From an uncultured Paracoccaceae bacterium (GTDB taxonomy: Bacteria > Pseudomonadota > Alphaproteobacteria > Rhodobacterales > Rhodobacteraceae): DNA of 64,000 bases. Both the position numbers and the translations under genes were made by a program. This document shows positions 45,977-54,845 of this stretch, one piece after another (the stretch's first letter is position 1; every line of letters starts with the position of its first letter). The stretch spans positions 1-64,000 of the forward strand of contig CALIZF010000015.1 of assembly GCA_938028765.1 (NCBI GenBank), read 5' to 3'. The notes under the pieces are model-generated. The model worked only from the letters and a program-made list of their open reading frames with translations, was not told where the DNA came from and did no database searches.

Positions 45977-47311
45977 ATGGAAGAGGGTTTGTCATCTTCC
46001 CCCACACCCTTCACCCCACCCACCACGGAAGACGGCAGATTGTCGTGGCTCCGTCTCATCCGCTCCCGCCGGGTCGGCCCGGCGACGTTCCGCCGGCTGA
46101 TGGCCGAACACGGGTCGGCCGAAGCGGCGCTTGACGCCCTGCCCGCCGTTGCCCGCGCCGCGGGGGCCGCGGACTACGCCCCCTGCCCCGCGGGCGTCGC
46201 TGCCGCTGAACTCGCGCAGGGCCGCAAGGCGGGCGCGCGGCTGGTGTTCCTCGGCGCCGCCGACTATCCCCCCGACCTGGCGGACCTGCCCGACGCGCCC
46301 CCCGTTCTGTGGGTGCTGGGCGACCCTGCAATGCTCTTGCGGCCGATGGTGGCGCTGGTCGGGGCGCGCAACGCCTCGTCCGCCGGGCTGAGGATGGCGC
46401 GGCGGCTGGCGGCCGACCTCGCTCAGCAGGGGATCGCCGTCGTCTCGGGCCTCGCCCGCGGGATCGATGCGGCAGCGCACGAAGGCGCGCTCGCGCGCGG
46501 CACGCTGGCCGTCCACGCCGGCGGGGTCGATGTCGTCTATCCGGCCGAGAACGCCGACCTTGCCGCGCGGATCGCCGCACAGGGCGCCCGCCTGTCCGAG
46601 ATGCCGCCGGGCGTGGAACCGCAGGCCCGCCACTTTCCTGCGCGCAACCGGATCGTATCGGGCCTCGCCCTCGGCACCGTGGTGGTCGAGGCGGCGGAAG
46701 GCTCGGGCAGCCTGATCACGGCCCGCACGGCCGCCGATCAGGGGCGCGAGGTGATGGCGGTTCCCGGCCACCCGGTGGACCCGCGGGCGGCAGGGTGCAA
46801 CGCGCTGATCCGCGACGGCGCGACGCTGGTGCGCAGCGCCGCGGACGTGGTCGAGGCGCTCGGCCCCGCACTGGCTGCGGCGCAGGCGGCGCGCGCCGCA
46901 CGCCCCGCACCCGCGGAACCGGCCGCCGGGACCCCGGCCCCGCCCGCCCGGCTGGGTCGCCTGACCGCGGCGGCGCTGGCCGCCATCCGCGGCGCGCCCT
47001 CCCCCGCGTCGGCCCGCACGGCGGCCGCCGTGCAGGCGCGAATGGCCGCCCCCGACGCTGCCGCCCCCGGTGCCGCCGCCCGCAGCGCCGCCGCGCCAGC
47101 CGGCGCCCGGCCCGCGGCCACGGCGGCGTGTGCGGCCGATCCGCTGCACGCCGCGATCCTCGACCGGCTCGGTGCGGCGCCGCTGGCCGAGGACCAGCTG
47201 ATCCGCGACCTTGCCCTGCCCGCCGCGCGCGTTGCGGCCGAACTCCTCGCGCTGGAGCTGGAAGGCCGGGTGGAACGGCGGCCGGGCGGGCTGCTGGCGC
47301 GCGCGGGCTGA
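45977..47311 (+). CDS. dprA: DNA-processing protein DprA (Smf)
   Basis: A 444-residue protein that loads RecA on incoming single-stranded DNA. An N-terminal SAM-like region ('LRLIRSRRVGPATFRRLMAE') is followed by the extended Rossmann fold ('VALVGARNASSAGLRMARRL', 'GIAVVSGLARGIDAAAHEGA', 'EAAEGSGSLITARTAADQGR') and, after a ~110-residue Ala/Pro-rich linker, a C-terminal winged helix ('LHAAILDRLGAAPLAEDQLI'). In Rhodobacterales it is required for integration of gene-transfer-agent DNA. The CtrA-type box upstream supports that role. It lies directly upstream of topA, the usual alphaproteobacterial pair. Confidence 0.95.
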   Translation: MEEGLSSSPTPFTPPTTEDGRLSWLRLIRSRRVGPATFRRLMAEHGSAEAALDALPAVARAAGAADYAPCPAGVAAAELAQGRKAGARLVFLGAADYPPDLADLPDAPPVLWVLGDPAMLLRPMVALVGARNASSAGLRMARRLAADLAQQGIAVVSGLARGIDAAAHEGALARGTLAVHAGGVDVVYPAENADLAARIAAQGARLSEMPPGVEPQARHFPARNRIVSGLALGTVVVEAAEGSGSLITARTAADQGREVMAVPGHPVDPRAAGCNALIRDGATLVRSAADVVEALGPALAAAQAARAARPAPAEPAAGTPAPPARLGRLTAAALAAIRGAPSPASARTAAAVQARMAAPDAAAPGAAARSAAAPAGARPAATAACAADPLHAAILDRLGAAPLAEDQLIRDLALPAARVAAELLALELEGRVERRPGGLLARAG

Positions 47312-47403
47312 CGGCGCGCACGAACCGCCCGCGCAGGACGCGGCGGGCCGGCGCGCCCGACCCGGAGGGCCCGTCGGCGCGGCGTGGCCCAGGGCGCCTC
47401 CGA

Positions 47404-47433
47404 TTGACAATCCCCGACCCTCCCCCACATGGT
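47404..47433 (+). promoter_or_regulatory. Candidate promoter of topA
   Basis: A perfect -35 hexamer TTGACA (47404-47409) is followed after 18 bp by a weak -10, CATGGT. It lies 61 bp before the topA ATG, in the 182-bp dprA-topA gap, so topA probably has its own promoter. Confidence 0.45.
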
Positions 47434-47493
47434 GCTGCGCCGCGCCGCAGTGGCCGCAGCCCGGCCGTGCGGCCGGCGCGAAAGGAAGTGCCC

Positions 47494-50175
47494 ATGCCTG
47501 TCGTCGTCGTCGAATCTCCGGCCAAGGCCAAGACGATCAACAAGTATCTCGGGCCGGACTATACGGTGCTTGCGTCCTTCGGGCACGTCCGCGACCTGCC
47601 CGCGAAGGACGGCTCGGTCGATCCCGACCACGGATTCGCGATGACCTGGGAGGTCTCGCCCGAAAGCCGCAAGCACGTCCGCGCCATCGCCGAGGCGCTG
47701 AAATCCGACGACAGCCTGATCCTGGCCACCGACCCCGACCGCGAGGGCGAGGCGATTTCGTGGCACCTGCGCGAGGCGCTGGCGGGAAGCCTGAAGAAGA
47801 AGGCCGTCAGCCGCATCGCCTTCAACGCCATCACCAAGGCCGCGGTGACCGAGGCGCTGGCCCGCCCGCGCGAGATCGACCAGGCGCTGGTCGATGCCTA
47901 TCTCGCGCGACGGGCGCTCGATTACCTCGTGGGGTTCACGCTGTCGCCCGTCCTGTGGCGCAAGCTGCCCGGCGCGCGATCGGCGGGGCGCGTACAGTCG
48001 GTCTGCCTGCGCCTGATCGTCGAGCGCGAGATGGAAATCGAGGCCTTCCGCGCCCGCGAATACTGGACGGTGAGCGCCACGCTGGCCACGCCCCGCGGCG
48101 CGACCTACACCGCGCGCCTCGTCACGCTCGGCGGACGCAAGCTCGACCGGTTCGACATCCCGACCGAGGCCGAGGCCGAACTTGCGGTGGCGGCGGTGCA
48201 GGCCCGTGAGCTGACCGTGACCGCGGTCGAGGCGAGGCCCGCGACGCGCAACCCCTGGCCGCCCTTCATGACCTCGACACTCCAGCAGGAGGCGTCGCGC
48301 AAGCTCGGCCTCGGCGCGAAACAGTGCATGCAGGCGGCGCAGCGGCTCTATGAGGCCGGGCACATCACCTACATGCGGACCGACGGCATCGACATGGCGC
48401 CCGAGGCGGTGGCGGCCGCACGGGCCGAGATCGGCCGGCGCTTCGGGGCGGCCTATGTCCCCGCCTCGCCGCGGCTCTACAAGAACAAGGCGAAGAACGC
48501 ACAGGAAGCGCACGAGTGCATCCGGCCGACCGACATGGCGGCCGCGCCGGACACGCTGCGGTTACCCGATGCGGACCAGCGGCGGCTCTACGAGCTGATC
48601 TGGCAGCGCACGCTCGCCAGCCAGATGGCCTCGGCCCGGCTCGAACGCACGACGGTCGAGGTTGGGTCGGCCGACGGGCAGGTGGGCCTGCGCGCGACCG
48701 GACAGGTCGTGCTGTTCGACGGCTTCCTCGCCGTCTATGACGAGGGGCGCGACGACCAGGGGCAAGCCGACGACCCCGACGACGAGGGCAGGCTGCCGCA
48801 GATCGCGCCGGGCGAGCGGGCGGACAAGCGCGCCGTGACGCCCGAACGGCACGTCACCCAGCCGCCGCCCCGCTACACCGAGGCGAGCCTTGTCAAGCGG
48901 ATGGAGGAACTGGGGATCGGCCGGCCGTCCACCTACGCCTCGATCCTCTCGACCATCGTCGAGCGGGAATATGTGCGCAAGGACAAGAACCGGCTGATCC
49001 CCGAGGACAAGGGGCGTCTCGTCACCGCGTTCCTGACGAACTACTTCCGCCGCTACGTCGAATACGACTTCACCGCAGGTCTGGAAGAGGAACTCGACGC
49101 CGTCTCGGCCGGACATGACGACTACCGGGAGGTGCTCGCGCGGTTCTGGCGCGACTTTTCGGCCGCCGTTGCCGAGACAGCCAACCTGCGCATTGGCGAG
49201 GTCCTCGCGACCATCGACGATGTCCTCGCCCCCCACCTCTACCCACCGCGGCCGGACGGCAGCGATCCGCGGCTGTGCCCGGCCTGCGGGCAGGGACGGC
49301 TGCACCTCAAGACGGCGCGCGCGGGCGGGGCCTTCATCGGCTGCAGCAATTATCCCGCATGCCGCTATACCCGCTCGCTCGGCGGCGGCGACGAGGCGCA
49401 GGGCGGCGCGGACCGCCTCCTGGGCGAGGCGCCGGACGGCGCGCCGGTCTGGGTCAAAGCGGGCCGCTTCGGGCCCTATGTCCAGAAAGGCGAGGCGACC
49501 GAAGCGACCCCCAAGCCGCCGCGCGCGAGCCTGCCCAAGGGCTGGGCGCCGGATGCGCTGACGCTCGACCGGGCGTTGGCGCTTCTGGCGCTGCCGCGCC
49601 GGATCGGGGCGCACCCAGAGGACGGCGCGGATGTCGAGGCCGGGATCGGCCGTTTTGGCCCCTACGTGCGGCACGGTGCCACCTACGCCAACCTGCCGGA
49701 CGCCGAGGAGGTGTTCACGATCGGCATGAACCGCGCGGTCGAGGTGCTGGCGCAGAAGGCCAGCCGCGGCGGCCGGCCCGCGCGCGCGGCGGCCGAGCCG
49801 CTGCGCACGCTCGGCGAGCATCCCGAGGGCGGGGCGGTCGTCGTGATGCCCGGCCGCTACGGCGCCTACGTGAAGTGGGGCGCGGTCAACGCCACCATTC
49901 CCAAGGACACCGCCCCCGAGGCGCTGACGCTCGAGGCGGCCCTGGAGCTCGTTGCAACCAAGGCGGGGGCGGCGCGCGCGACGCGCAAGGGCAGGAAGGC
50001 GGGCGCGGCGGCCGGGACGAAGGCCAGGACGAAGGCCGCGCCGGCGGCAGCCAAGACAGGGGCGCAGGTCAAGGCCGCGGCCAAGGCCAAGGCCAAGGTC
50101 AAGGCTGCGGTGGCGAGGCCCGCCGATCCTGCCGGGGCGGCCTCCGCCGCAGCGCGGCGGCGCGCGGAGGGCTGA
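47494..50175 (+). CDS. topA: DNA topoisomerase I
   Basis: An 893-residue type IA topoisomerase relaxing negative supercoils. The TOPRIM domain starts at residue 1 ('[18 protein letters not shown]') with '[18 protein letters not shown]'; the active-site Tyr293 is in '[15 protein letters not shown]', followed by '[15 protein letters not shown]'. One C4 zinc ribbon ('[13 protein letters not shown]', '[14 protein letters not shown]') is followed by degenerate Toprim-C repeats ('[13 protein letters not shown]', '[12 protein letters not shown]', '[12 protein letters not shown]') and a Lys/Ala-rich tail. AAAGGAAG precedes the ATG. The basic tail binds DNA and improves processivity in other GC-rich bacteria. 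Confidence 0.97.
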   Translation: MPVVVVESPAKAKTINKYLGPDYTVLASFGHVRDLPAKDGSVDPDHGFAMTWEVSPESRKHVRAIAEALKSDDSLILATDPDREGEAISWHLREALAGSLKKKAVSRIAFNAITKAAVTEALARPREIDQALVDAYLARRALDYLVGFTLSPVLWRKLPGARSAGRVQSVCLRLIVEREMEIEAFRAREYWTVSATLATPRGATYTARLVTLGGRKLDRFDIPTEAEAELAVAAVQARELTVTAVEARPATRNPWPPFMTSTLQQEASRKLGLGAKQCMQAAQRLYEAGHITYMRTDGIDMAPEAVAAARAEIGRRFGAAYVPASPRLYKNKAKNAQEAHECIRPTDMAAAPDTLRLPDADQRRLYELIWQRTLASQMASARLERTTVEVGSADGQVGLRATGQVVLFDGFLAVYDEGRDDQGQADDPDDEGRLPQIAPGERADKRAVTPERHVTQPPPRYTEASLVKRMEELGIGRPSTYASILSTIVEREYVRKDKNRLIPEDKGRLVTAFLTNYFRRYVEYDFTAGLEEELDAVSAGHDDYREVLARFWRDFSAAVAETANLRIGEVLATIDDVLAPHLYPPRPDGSDPRLCPACGQGRLHLKTARAGGAFIGCSNYPACRYTRSLGGGDEAQGGADRLLGEAPDGAPVWVKAGRFGPYVQKGEATEATPKPPRASLPKGWAPDALTLDRALALLALPRRIGAHPEDGADVEAGIGRFGPYVRHGATYANLPDAEEVFTIGMNRAVEVLAQKASRGGRPARAAAEPLRTLGEHPEGGAVVVMPGRYGAYVKWGAVNATIPKDTAPEALTLEAALELVATKAGAARATRKGRKAGAAAGTKARTKAAPAAAKTGAQVKAAAKAKAKVKAAVARPADPAGAASAAARRRAEG

Positions 50176-50189
50176 GGCGCCGGCCACGG

Positions 50190-50218
50190 TTGACTTGGGG
50201 GCGACCGCGCGCCAAGAG
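50190..50218 (+). promoter_or_regulatory. Weak candidate promoter of scoA
   Basis: TTGACT (50190-50195) with a poorly matching CAAGAG 17 bp later lies 28 bp before the scoA ATG in the 70-bp topA-scoA gap. Only the -35 element is convincing. Confidence 0.25.
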
Positions 50219-50245
50219 GGCTCGGGCGCGACGGCGGAGGGCGGC

Positions 50246-50947
50246 ATGAAGAAGGTCTATGACAGCGCAGCGGCGGCGCTGGAGGGGCTTCTGTTCGACG
50301 GGATGACGATCGCGGCCGGGGGTTTCGGCCTGTGCGGGATCCCGGAAAACCTGATCGCCGCGATCCGCGATGCGGGCACGAAGAACCTGACCGTCGCCTC
50401 GAACAACGCGGGGGTGGATGACTTCGGCCTCGGCATCCTGCTAAAGACCCGCCAGGTAAAGAAGATGATCTCGTCCTACGTCGGCGAAAACGCGGAATTC
50501 ATGCGGCAATACCTGTCGGGCGAGCTGGAACTGGAGTTCACGCCCCAGGGCACGCTGGCCGAACGGATGCGCGCGGGCGGCGCCGGCATCCCCGGCTTCT
50601 ACACCGCGACGGGCGTCGGCACCGTGATCGCCGAGGGCAAGGAGCACAAGGATTTCGACGGGCGCACCTACATCCTCGAACGCGCGATCGTCGCCGACCT
50701 CGCCATCGTCAAGGGATGGAAGGCCGACCCGTCGGGCAACCTCGTGTTCCGCAAGACCGCCCGGAACTTCAATGTTCCGGCGGCGACCTGCGGCAGGGTC
50801 TGCGTCGCCGAGGTGGAAGAGATCGTGCCGCTCGGCGCGCTCGACCCCGACTGCATCCACCTGCCCGGCATCTACGTGCACCGCCTGATCAAGGGCGTGC
50901 ACGAGAAGCGCATCGAACAGCGCACCGTGCGCAAGCGGGCGGCCTGA
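50246..50947 (+). CDS. scoA: 3-oxoacid CoA-transferase subunit A
   Basis: A 233-residue alpha subunit of succinyl-CoA:3-ketoacid CoA-transferase, which activates acetoacetate with succinyl-CoA. The CoA-binding glycine-rich segment is '[20 protein letters not shown]', and '[20 protein letters not shown]' is characteristic. GGAGGGCGGC precedes the ATG. With scoB 35 bp downstream it forms a complete heterodimeric enzyme, linking ketone bodies and PHB breakdown to acetyl-CoA. Confidence 0.96.
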   Translation: MKKVYDSAAAALEGLLFDGMTIAAGGFGLCGIPENLIAAIRDAGTKNLTVASNNAGVDDFGLGILLKTRQVKKMISSYVGENAEFMRQYLSGELELEFTPQGTLAERMRAGGAGIPGFYTATGVGTVIAEGKEHKDFDGRTYILERAIVADLAIVKGWKADPSGNLVFRKTARNFNVPAATCGRVCVAEVEEIVPLGALDPDCIHLPGIYVHRLIKGVHEKRIEQRTVRKRAA

Positions 50948-50982
50948 CCCCGCCGCGGCACCGAACGGAACAGGAGGCTCCG

Positions 50983-51612
50983 ATGCCCTGGGATCGCAAC
51001 CGGATGGCCGCGCGGGCGGCGCAGGAACTGCAGGACGGCTGGTATGTCAACCTCGGGATCGGCATTCCCACGTTGGTGTCGAACTACATCCCCGACGGTA
51101 TCACCGTCACCCTGCAGTCCGAGAACGGCATGCTGGGGATGGGCCCCTTCCCCTACGAGGGGGAAGAGGACCCCGATCTGATCAACGCCGGCAAGCAGAC
51201 GATCACCGAGCTTCCGCAGACCGCCTATTTCGACAGCGCCACGTCCTTCGCCATGATCCGCGGCGGCAAGATCGCCATGGCGATCCTCGGCGCGATGGAG
51301 GTGGCCGAGAACGGGGACCTCGCGAACTGGATGATCCCCGGCAAGCTGGTTAAGGGCATGGGCGGCGCGATGGACCTCGTCGCGGGCGTCGGCCGCGTCG
51401 TGGTGGTGATGGATCACACGTCGAAGGACGGCGCGTCGAAGGTGCTGAAGCGATGCACCCTGCCGCTGACCGGCAAGGGCGTGGTGAACCGGATCATCAC
51501 CAACCTCGGCGTGCTCGATGTGGTGCCGGGGGGCCTGAAGATCGTCGAACTCGCCGATGGCGTGACCGAGGCCGAGTTGCGCGCCGCGACCGAGGCGACG
51601 ATCGTCGGCTGA
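50983..51612 (+). CDS. scoB: 3-oxoacid CoA-transferase subunit B
   Basis: A 209-residue beta subunit. The catalytic Glu that forms the glutamyl-CoA thioester is in '[20 protein letters not shown]'; '[20 protein letters not shown]' and '[20 protein letters not shown]' are further signatures. AGGAGG lies 6 nt upstream of the ATG. It follows scoA in the same operon. After it, 251 bp without a gene lead to the convergent transglycosylase gene. Confidence 0.96.
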   Translation: MPWDRNRMAARAAQELQDGWYVNLGIGIPTLVSNYIPDGITVTLQSENGMLGMGPFPYEGEEDPDLINAGKQTITELPQTAYFDSATSFAMIRGGKIAMAILGAMEVAENGDLANWMIPGKLVKGMGGAMDLVAGVGRVVVVMDHTSKDGASKVLKRCTLPLTGKGVVNRIITNLGVLDVVPGGLKIVELADGVTEAELRAATEATIVG

Positions 51613-51863
51613 AGTCCTTCGCGGTCGGGACCGGTGCGGCGGGCGGCACCGCTGCGTGACCCGCGCGGACCGGGCCGCGGCAGAACCCGAACGGTCGGCC
51701 CTTCCGCGGCGCGGCTTCGGGCGTGCCGGGCAGGCACCGCGCCGACGCGGTCGCGGACGCATGCGGTGCGGGCGGCTGGTTCGCGTCCGTGCGCCCGCGC
51801 CCCGTCGCGGCGGCGCAGGCGCGGCGGCGTCCTGGAAGGGGCAACCTTGCGCCGACCTGACGG
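51613..51863. other. Intergenic region without recognisable features
   Basis: This 251-bp stretch lies between the convergent scoB and lytic transglycosylase genes. It is GC-rich with short imperfect dyads, but I see no strong terminator, RNA gene or credible open frame. Confidence 0.6.
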
Positions 51864-52769
51864 TCAGCCGCCGGTGCGCAGCGGCGGGGCGATCACGCGG
51901 AACACGCAGGGGTCCGTCATCAGCTCGGGCGGGCTGACGCACAGCCCCTGCGCGACCTGCCAGGCCGCCAGCACCTTCGGCACGTAGTCGCGCGTCTCGG
52001 CATAGGGCGGCACCCCGCCGCTCGCGCGCACCGCGCCCTCGCCCGCGTTGTAGGCGGCGATGACCATGATCGGGTCGCGGTCGAAGTGGCGCATCAGCCA
52101 GTCGAGGTAGGCGATGCCGCCGCGGATGTTCTGCACGGGGTCGAGCGGATCAGTCACGCCGAACCGGGTCGCGGTCGCCGGGATCAGCTGCATCAGGCCC
52201 TGCGCGCCGGCGCGGCTGACCGCATCGGCCCGGCCTGCGCTCTCGATGGCCATGACCGCCAGCGCCAGCGCCGGCGACACCTGGGTGCCGATGGTCGCCT
52301 TCAGGATTTCGGTGCCCCAGCGGCCGGCGAGGTCCTGCAGGTGCTGCATCCGCGGGGCGGCCACACGCGCGCCCGCCGGCCCGTCCGCCAGCGCCGCCAG
52401 CGCCCGGCCGATCCGCCCGTCCACGGCGCCGAGGCCCGGCGGCACCGCGTCCCAGAACCAGGCGTAACGGGCGCCGGGCGCTGCCGCGCCGCCGGCGGGC
52501 GGGTCGGGCATCGCCGGGGCGACGGCGGCCGAGGGCCGCGGCGGCACCGCAGGCGCCGCGGCCAGCAGGCGCTTCTGCTCTTCGGGGTCGATCTGCACGG
52601 TGATTCGCGGCCCGCCCCCCGCGGCCGGGGGCTTCACCCGCCTGAAGGTGAAGTCGGGCCGCGCGTCCTCGGCCGCCGACGGTGCGGCCGCCACGACCGC
52701 GCAGCAGGTCAGCGCGCATGCCATCGCGCGCAGCCCGCGGGCGCCGCCACCCTGCCTGCCGCCTGCCAT
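51864..52769 (-). CDS. Lytic transglycosylase (SLT domain)
   Basis: A 301-residue exported peptidoglycan lyase. Signal peptide to about residue 33 ('ALTCCAVVAAAPSAAED'), a ~110-residue Pro/Ala-rich region, then a C-terminal Slt70-type catalytic domain with the Glu in 'ALAVMAIESAGRADAVSRAG', 'AQGLMQLIPATATRFGV' and 'VIAAYNAGEGAVRASGGVPP'. The ATG at 52769 has AGCAGGA 8 nt upstream; 52724 is an alternative. It lies near, but is divergent from, the Flp pilin genes. Such enzymes often open the wall for pili or secretion systems, an inference here. Confidence 0.93.
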   Translation of the reverse strand: MAGGRQGGGARGLRAMACALTCCAVVAAAPSAAEDARPDFTFRRVKPPAAGGGPRITVQIDPEEQKRLLAAAPAVPPRPSAAVAPAMPDPPAGGAAAPGARYAWFWDAVPPGLGAVDGRIGRALAALADGPAGARVAAPRMQHLQDLAGRWGTEILKATIGTQVSPALALAVMAIESAGRADAVSRAGAQGLMQLIPATATRFGVTDPLDPVQNIRGGIAYLDWLMRHFDRDPIMVIAAYNAGEGAVRASGGVPPYAETRDYVPKVLAAWQVAQGLCVSPPELMTDPCVFRVIAPPLRTGG

Positions 52770-53115
52770 CCTGCGGTCCTGCTCGACCGTTGCCCTTGTC
52801 CTTGCCCGGATGGAAGCAGACCGGCCGCCGCCCGGTCCAGCCTCGAGTGCGGGCGCGCCGATCCGCCGAGGGCGCTGATGCACGCGCGCCACGGGATCGG
52901 CCGGGCCGCGGAACCGGGCGCGATTCCGCATGGCTCCGGGCGCCGCGTGAAGCGAATCGCAATACCTGAAAATACCGAAGGCGCGCCCAAATGCAGCCAC
53001 GATTCGGGGGCCATATGCACCCATGCCGAGACGGAAGGCAGACCGGAACAGAGGCCGGGTTGAAGCCGGAAGGTGAGGCAGGAACCGAGCAACCAACCCA
53101 GGTAGGGACTGAACC
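52770..53115. other. Divergent regulatory region, transglycosylase / pilin
   Basis: This 346-bp gap separates the divergent transglycosylase and pilin genes and must hold both promoters. Its least GC-rich part is around 52945-52980. I see no clear -35/-10 pair, riboswitch or gene. GTAGGGA before the ATG at 53116 is a fair ribosome-binding site. Confidence 0.6.
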
Positions 53116-53313
53116 ATGAAACTCTTCAACCTCGTCAAGAAGTTCCGTGCGGACGAATCGGGCGCCGTGACGGTGGACTGGGTCGTGCTGACGGCCGCGA
53201 TCGTGGGCCTCGGCATCGTCGTGATGCAGACCGTCGGCGGCGGCATCGACACCCTGGCCGGCAAGATCGAAACCGCGGTCGGCGACGAAACCAGGGTCGG
53301 CTACCGCAACTGA
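53116..53313 (+). CDS. Flp-type IVb pilin 1
   Basis: A 65-residue prepilin. The basic leader 'MKLFNLVKKFRADESG' is followed by the hydrophobic stalk 'AVTVDWVVLTAAIVGLGIVV'. Prepilin peptidase should cut after Gly16, leaving the mature N-terminus AVTVDW, where Asp5-Trp6 replaces the Glu5-Tyr6 of classic Flp pilins. The subunit would build a thin Tad pilus. A perfect terminator follows directly (53344-53371), so it can be made on its own mRNA at high level. The next gene is a second pilin with the same core. Confidence 0.9.
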   Translation: MKLFNLVKKFRADESGAVTVDWVVLTAAIVGLGIVVMQTVGGGIDTLAGKIETAVGDETRVGYRN

Positions 53314-53343
53314 GACCGGAACACGGCCTGACGCCATCGCATG

Positions 53344-53371
53344 GGGCCGCACCCACCGGGTGCGGCCCTTT
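53344..53371 (+). terminator. Intrinsic terminator of pilin 1
   Basis: An 11-bp perfect stem (53344-53354 with 53358-53368) with a 3-nt loop is followed by TTT. It is 30 bp past the pilin stop and the most convincing plus-strand terminator of the window. Confidence 0.85.
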
Positions 53372-53521
53372 CGCCGTCCCGCCCCCGCCGCGGCGCGACG
53401 GGCGGCAAAAGAACCCCGGCGCGTCCACATTCCGCCACATTGGTCGGTTCAGATCATGCCGGTGCAGGGGCAAGGTTCACGGCCGGCGGCATCCGGCCAG
53501 CAGCAAGCGGGAGACGGGCAC

Positions 53522-53707
53522 ATGGACGAACGGCTTCGGCGCCTCTGCAGCGACGAGGATGGCGCGGTCACCGTGGACTGGGTCGTGCTGACGGCAGCGA
53601 TCGTCGGGCTCGGCCTCGTCACGGCGGAAACGGTGCTGATCGGCGCCGAGAACGTGGCCGAACGGACGGGCACCTTCGTGTCGAGCGTCCAGGTCGGGCG
53701 GAACTAG
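53522..53707 (+). CDS. Flp-type IVb pilin 2
   Basis: A 61-residue second prepilin: leader 'MDERLRRLCSDEDG' then 'AVTVDWVVLTAAIVGLGLVT', the same 17-residue core as pilin 1, and a different C-terminus. The leader is more acidic and holds a Cys. GGGAGA lies about 8 nt before the ATG. It is followed by cpaB after 45 bp and lacks an obvious terminator, so it is probably cotranscribed with cpaB. It may be a minor pilin. It arose by duplication, with the core also conserved at the DNA level. Confidence 0.88.
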   Translation: MDERLRRLCSDEDGAVTVDWVVLTAAIVGLGLVTAETVLIGAENVAERTGTFVSSVQVGRN

Positions 53708-53752
53708 TGGGGCGCCGCGGCAGTCGCGGCGCGGACGATAAGGCAGACTGAC

Positions 53753-54595
53753 ATGCGGATGATCTTCGCGCTCGTGCTCGTGGCCGGGGTGGGCCTTGCC
53801 GGCTTCGCCGTGTACATGGTCAAGGGCTATGTCGCGCAGACCGAGGCGGCGCTGCGCGCCGAACGCGCGGCGCGCGCGAAGGCCGTGCCGACCGTGCCGG
53901 TCGCGGTGGCGAACAAGTCGCTCGGCTTCGGGGCGGTGCTGACGCCCGAGGACATCCAGATCATCAACTGGCCGCAGAATGCGCTGCCGGACGGCGTCTT
54001 TCCCGATGCCGCGGCGCTGTTCCCAGAACCGGGCCGCAACCGGACCGTGCTGCGGCCGATCGAGAAGTTCGAACCCGTGCTGGCCGTCAAGGTCACGGCG
54101 CCCGGCGAGGATGCCGGGCTGACGACCCGGCTGGGCCGGGGAATGCGCGCCTTCGCCATCAAGGTGGACGTCGCTTCGGGCGTGTCGGGGTTCCTCAGGC
54201 CCGAGGACCGGGTGGACGTCTACTGGACCGGCGCCGGCCCGGACGGCAGCGGCGAACTGACGCGCCTGATCGAGCCCGGCATCCGCATCGTCGCCGTGGA
54301 CCAGACCGCCGACGCCGACCGCGCCGCCGGCGCGATCATCGCCCGGACCGTCACCGTCGAGGCCAGTCCCCAGCAGGTCGCGCGGCTGGCGCAGGCCCAG
54401 GCGACGGGCCGGCTGGCGCTGTCGCTGGTCGGCGTGGGCGATTCGGAAAGCGCCGCGGTGATCGAGGTCACCCGGCGCGACGTTCTGGGCCTTGCCGACG
54501 AAACGCCTGTCCGGCCTGTCGAGGACAAGGTCTGCACGATCCGCACCCGCCGCGGCGCGGACGTGATCGAAATGCCGATCCCCTGCACGAACTGA
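53753..54595 (+). CDS. cpaB: Flp pilus assembly protein CpaB (RcpC)
   Basis: A 280-residue protein with an N-terminal membrane helix ('MIFALVLVAGVGLAGFAVYM') and a periplasmic SAF domain ('VPVAVANKSLGFGAVLTPED') followed by the RcpC/CpaB beta domain ('GLTTRLGRGMRAFAIKVDVA', 'GFLRPEDRVDVYWTG'). It works with the CpaC secretin, probably at the peptidoglycan/outer-membrane passage of Tad pili. Normally it is followed by cpaC, D, E, F and tadBC; here a tRNA gene follows instead, so the remainder of the tad locus must be elsewhere. Confidence 0.93.
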   Translation: MRMIFALVLVAGVGLAGFAVYMVKGYVAQTEAALRAERAARAKAVPTVPVAVANKSLGFGAVLTPEDIQIINWPQNALPDGVFPDAAALFPEPGRNRTVLRPIEKFEPVLAVKVTAPGEDAGLTTRLGRGMRAFAIKVDVASGVSGFLRPEDRVDVYWTGAGPDGSGELTRLIEPGIRIVAVDQTADADRAAGAIIARTVTVEASPQQVARLAQAQATGRLALSLVGVGDSESAAVIEVTRRDVLGLADETPVRPVEDKVCTIRTRRGADVIEMPIPCTN

Positions 54596-54652
54596 CGCCC
54601 GCCCCCGCCACGGGCGCGCGCCGCCCCCGCCGCGGGGCTGCGCCGCCATGTG

Positions 54653-54737
54653 TGGTGCCCGCGGCGAGGCTTGAACTCGCATGGCCATGGGCCCGGGGAT
54701 TTTAAGTCCCCTGTGTCTACCGTTCCACCACGCGGGC
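54653..54737 (-). tRNA. tRNA-Leu (anticodon UAA)
   Basis: An 85-nt class II tRNA read on the minus strand. Acceptor stem GCCCGCG/CGCGGGC, discriminator A and an encoded CCA are visible. The anticodon stem GGGGA/TCCCC encloses the loop CTTAAAA with anticodon TAA, which reads UUA/UUG. T arm is GCGAG-TTCAAGC-CTCGC, and a long variable arm is present as expected for leucine. No integrase or attachment duplication is seen beside it. Confidence 0.97.
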
Positions 54738-54845
54738 ACGCGGCACAGGGGAGCCTTAGCCCTTGACGCGCCGTCCCGGAAGACCGCCGCTTGGCTTTCC
54801 CGCGGGCCGGCCCCATGTTGACCGGAACCGGAAAGGAGCCTGTCC

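Noticed and set aside
46309-50175. 1288-residue frame suggesting an extended topoisomerase
   Set aside because: The extra N-terminal ~395 residues are dprA read in another frame; the conserved TOPRIM domain starts at 47494 after a good ribosome-binding site.
51613-51863. Possible structured RNA after scoB
   Set aside because: Only short GC dyads are present; nothing resembles SRP RNA, 6S, tmRNA or a known riboswitch.
54653-54737. Integration site at tRNA-Leu
   Set aside because: No integrase, no direct repeat of the tRNA 3' end and no composition change nearby.
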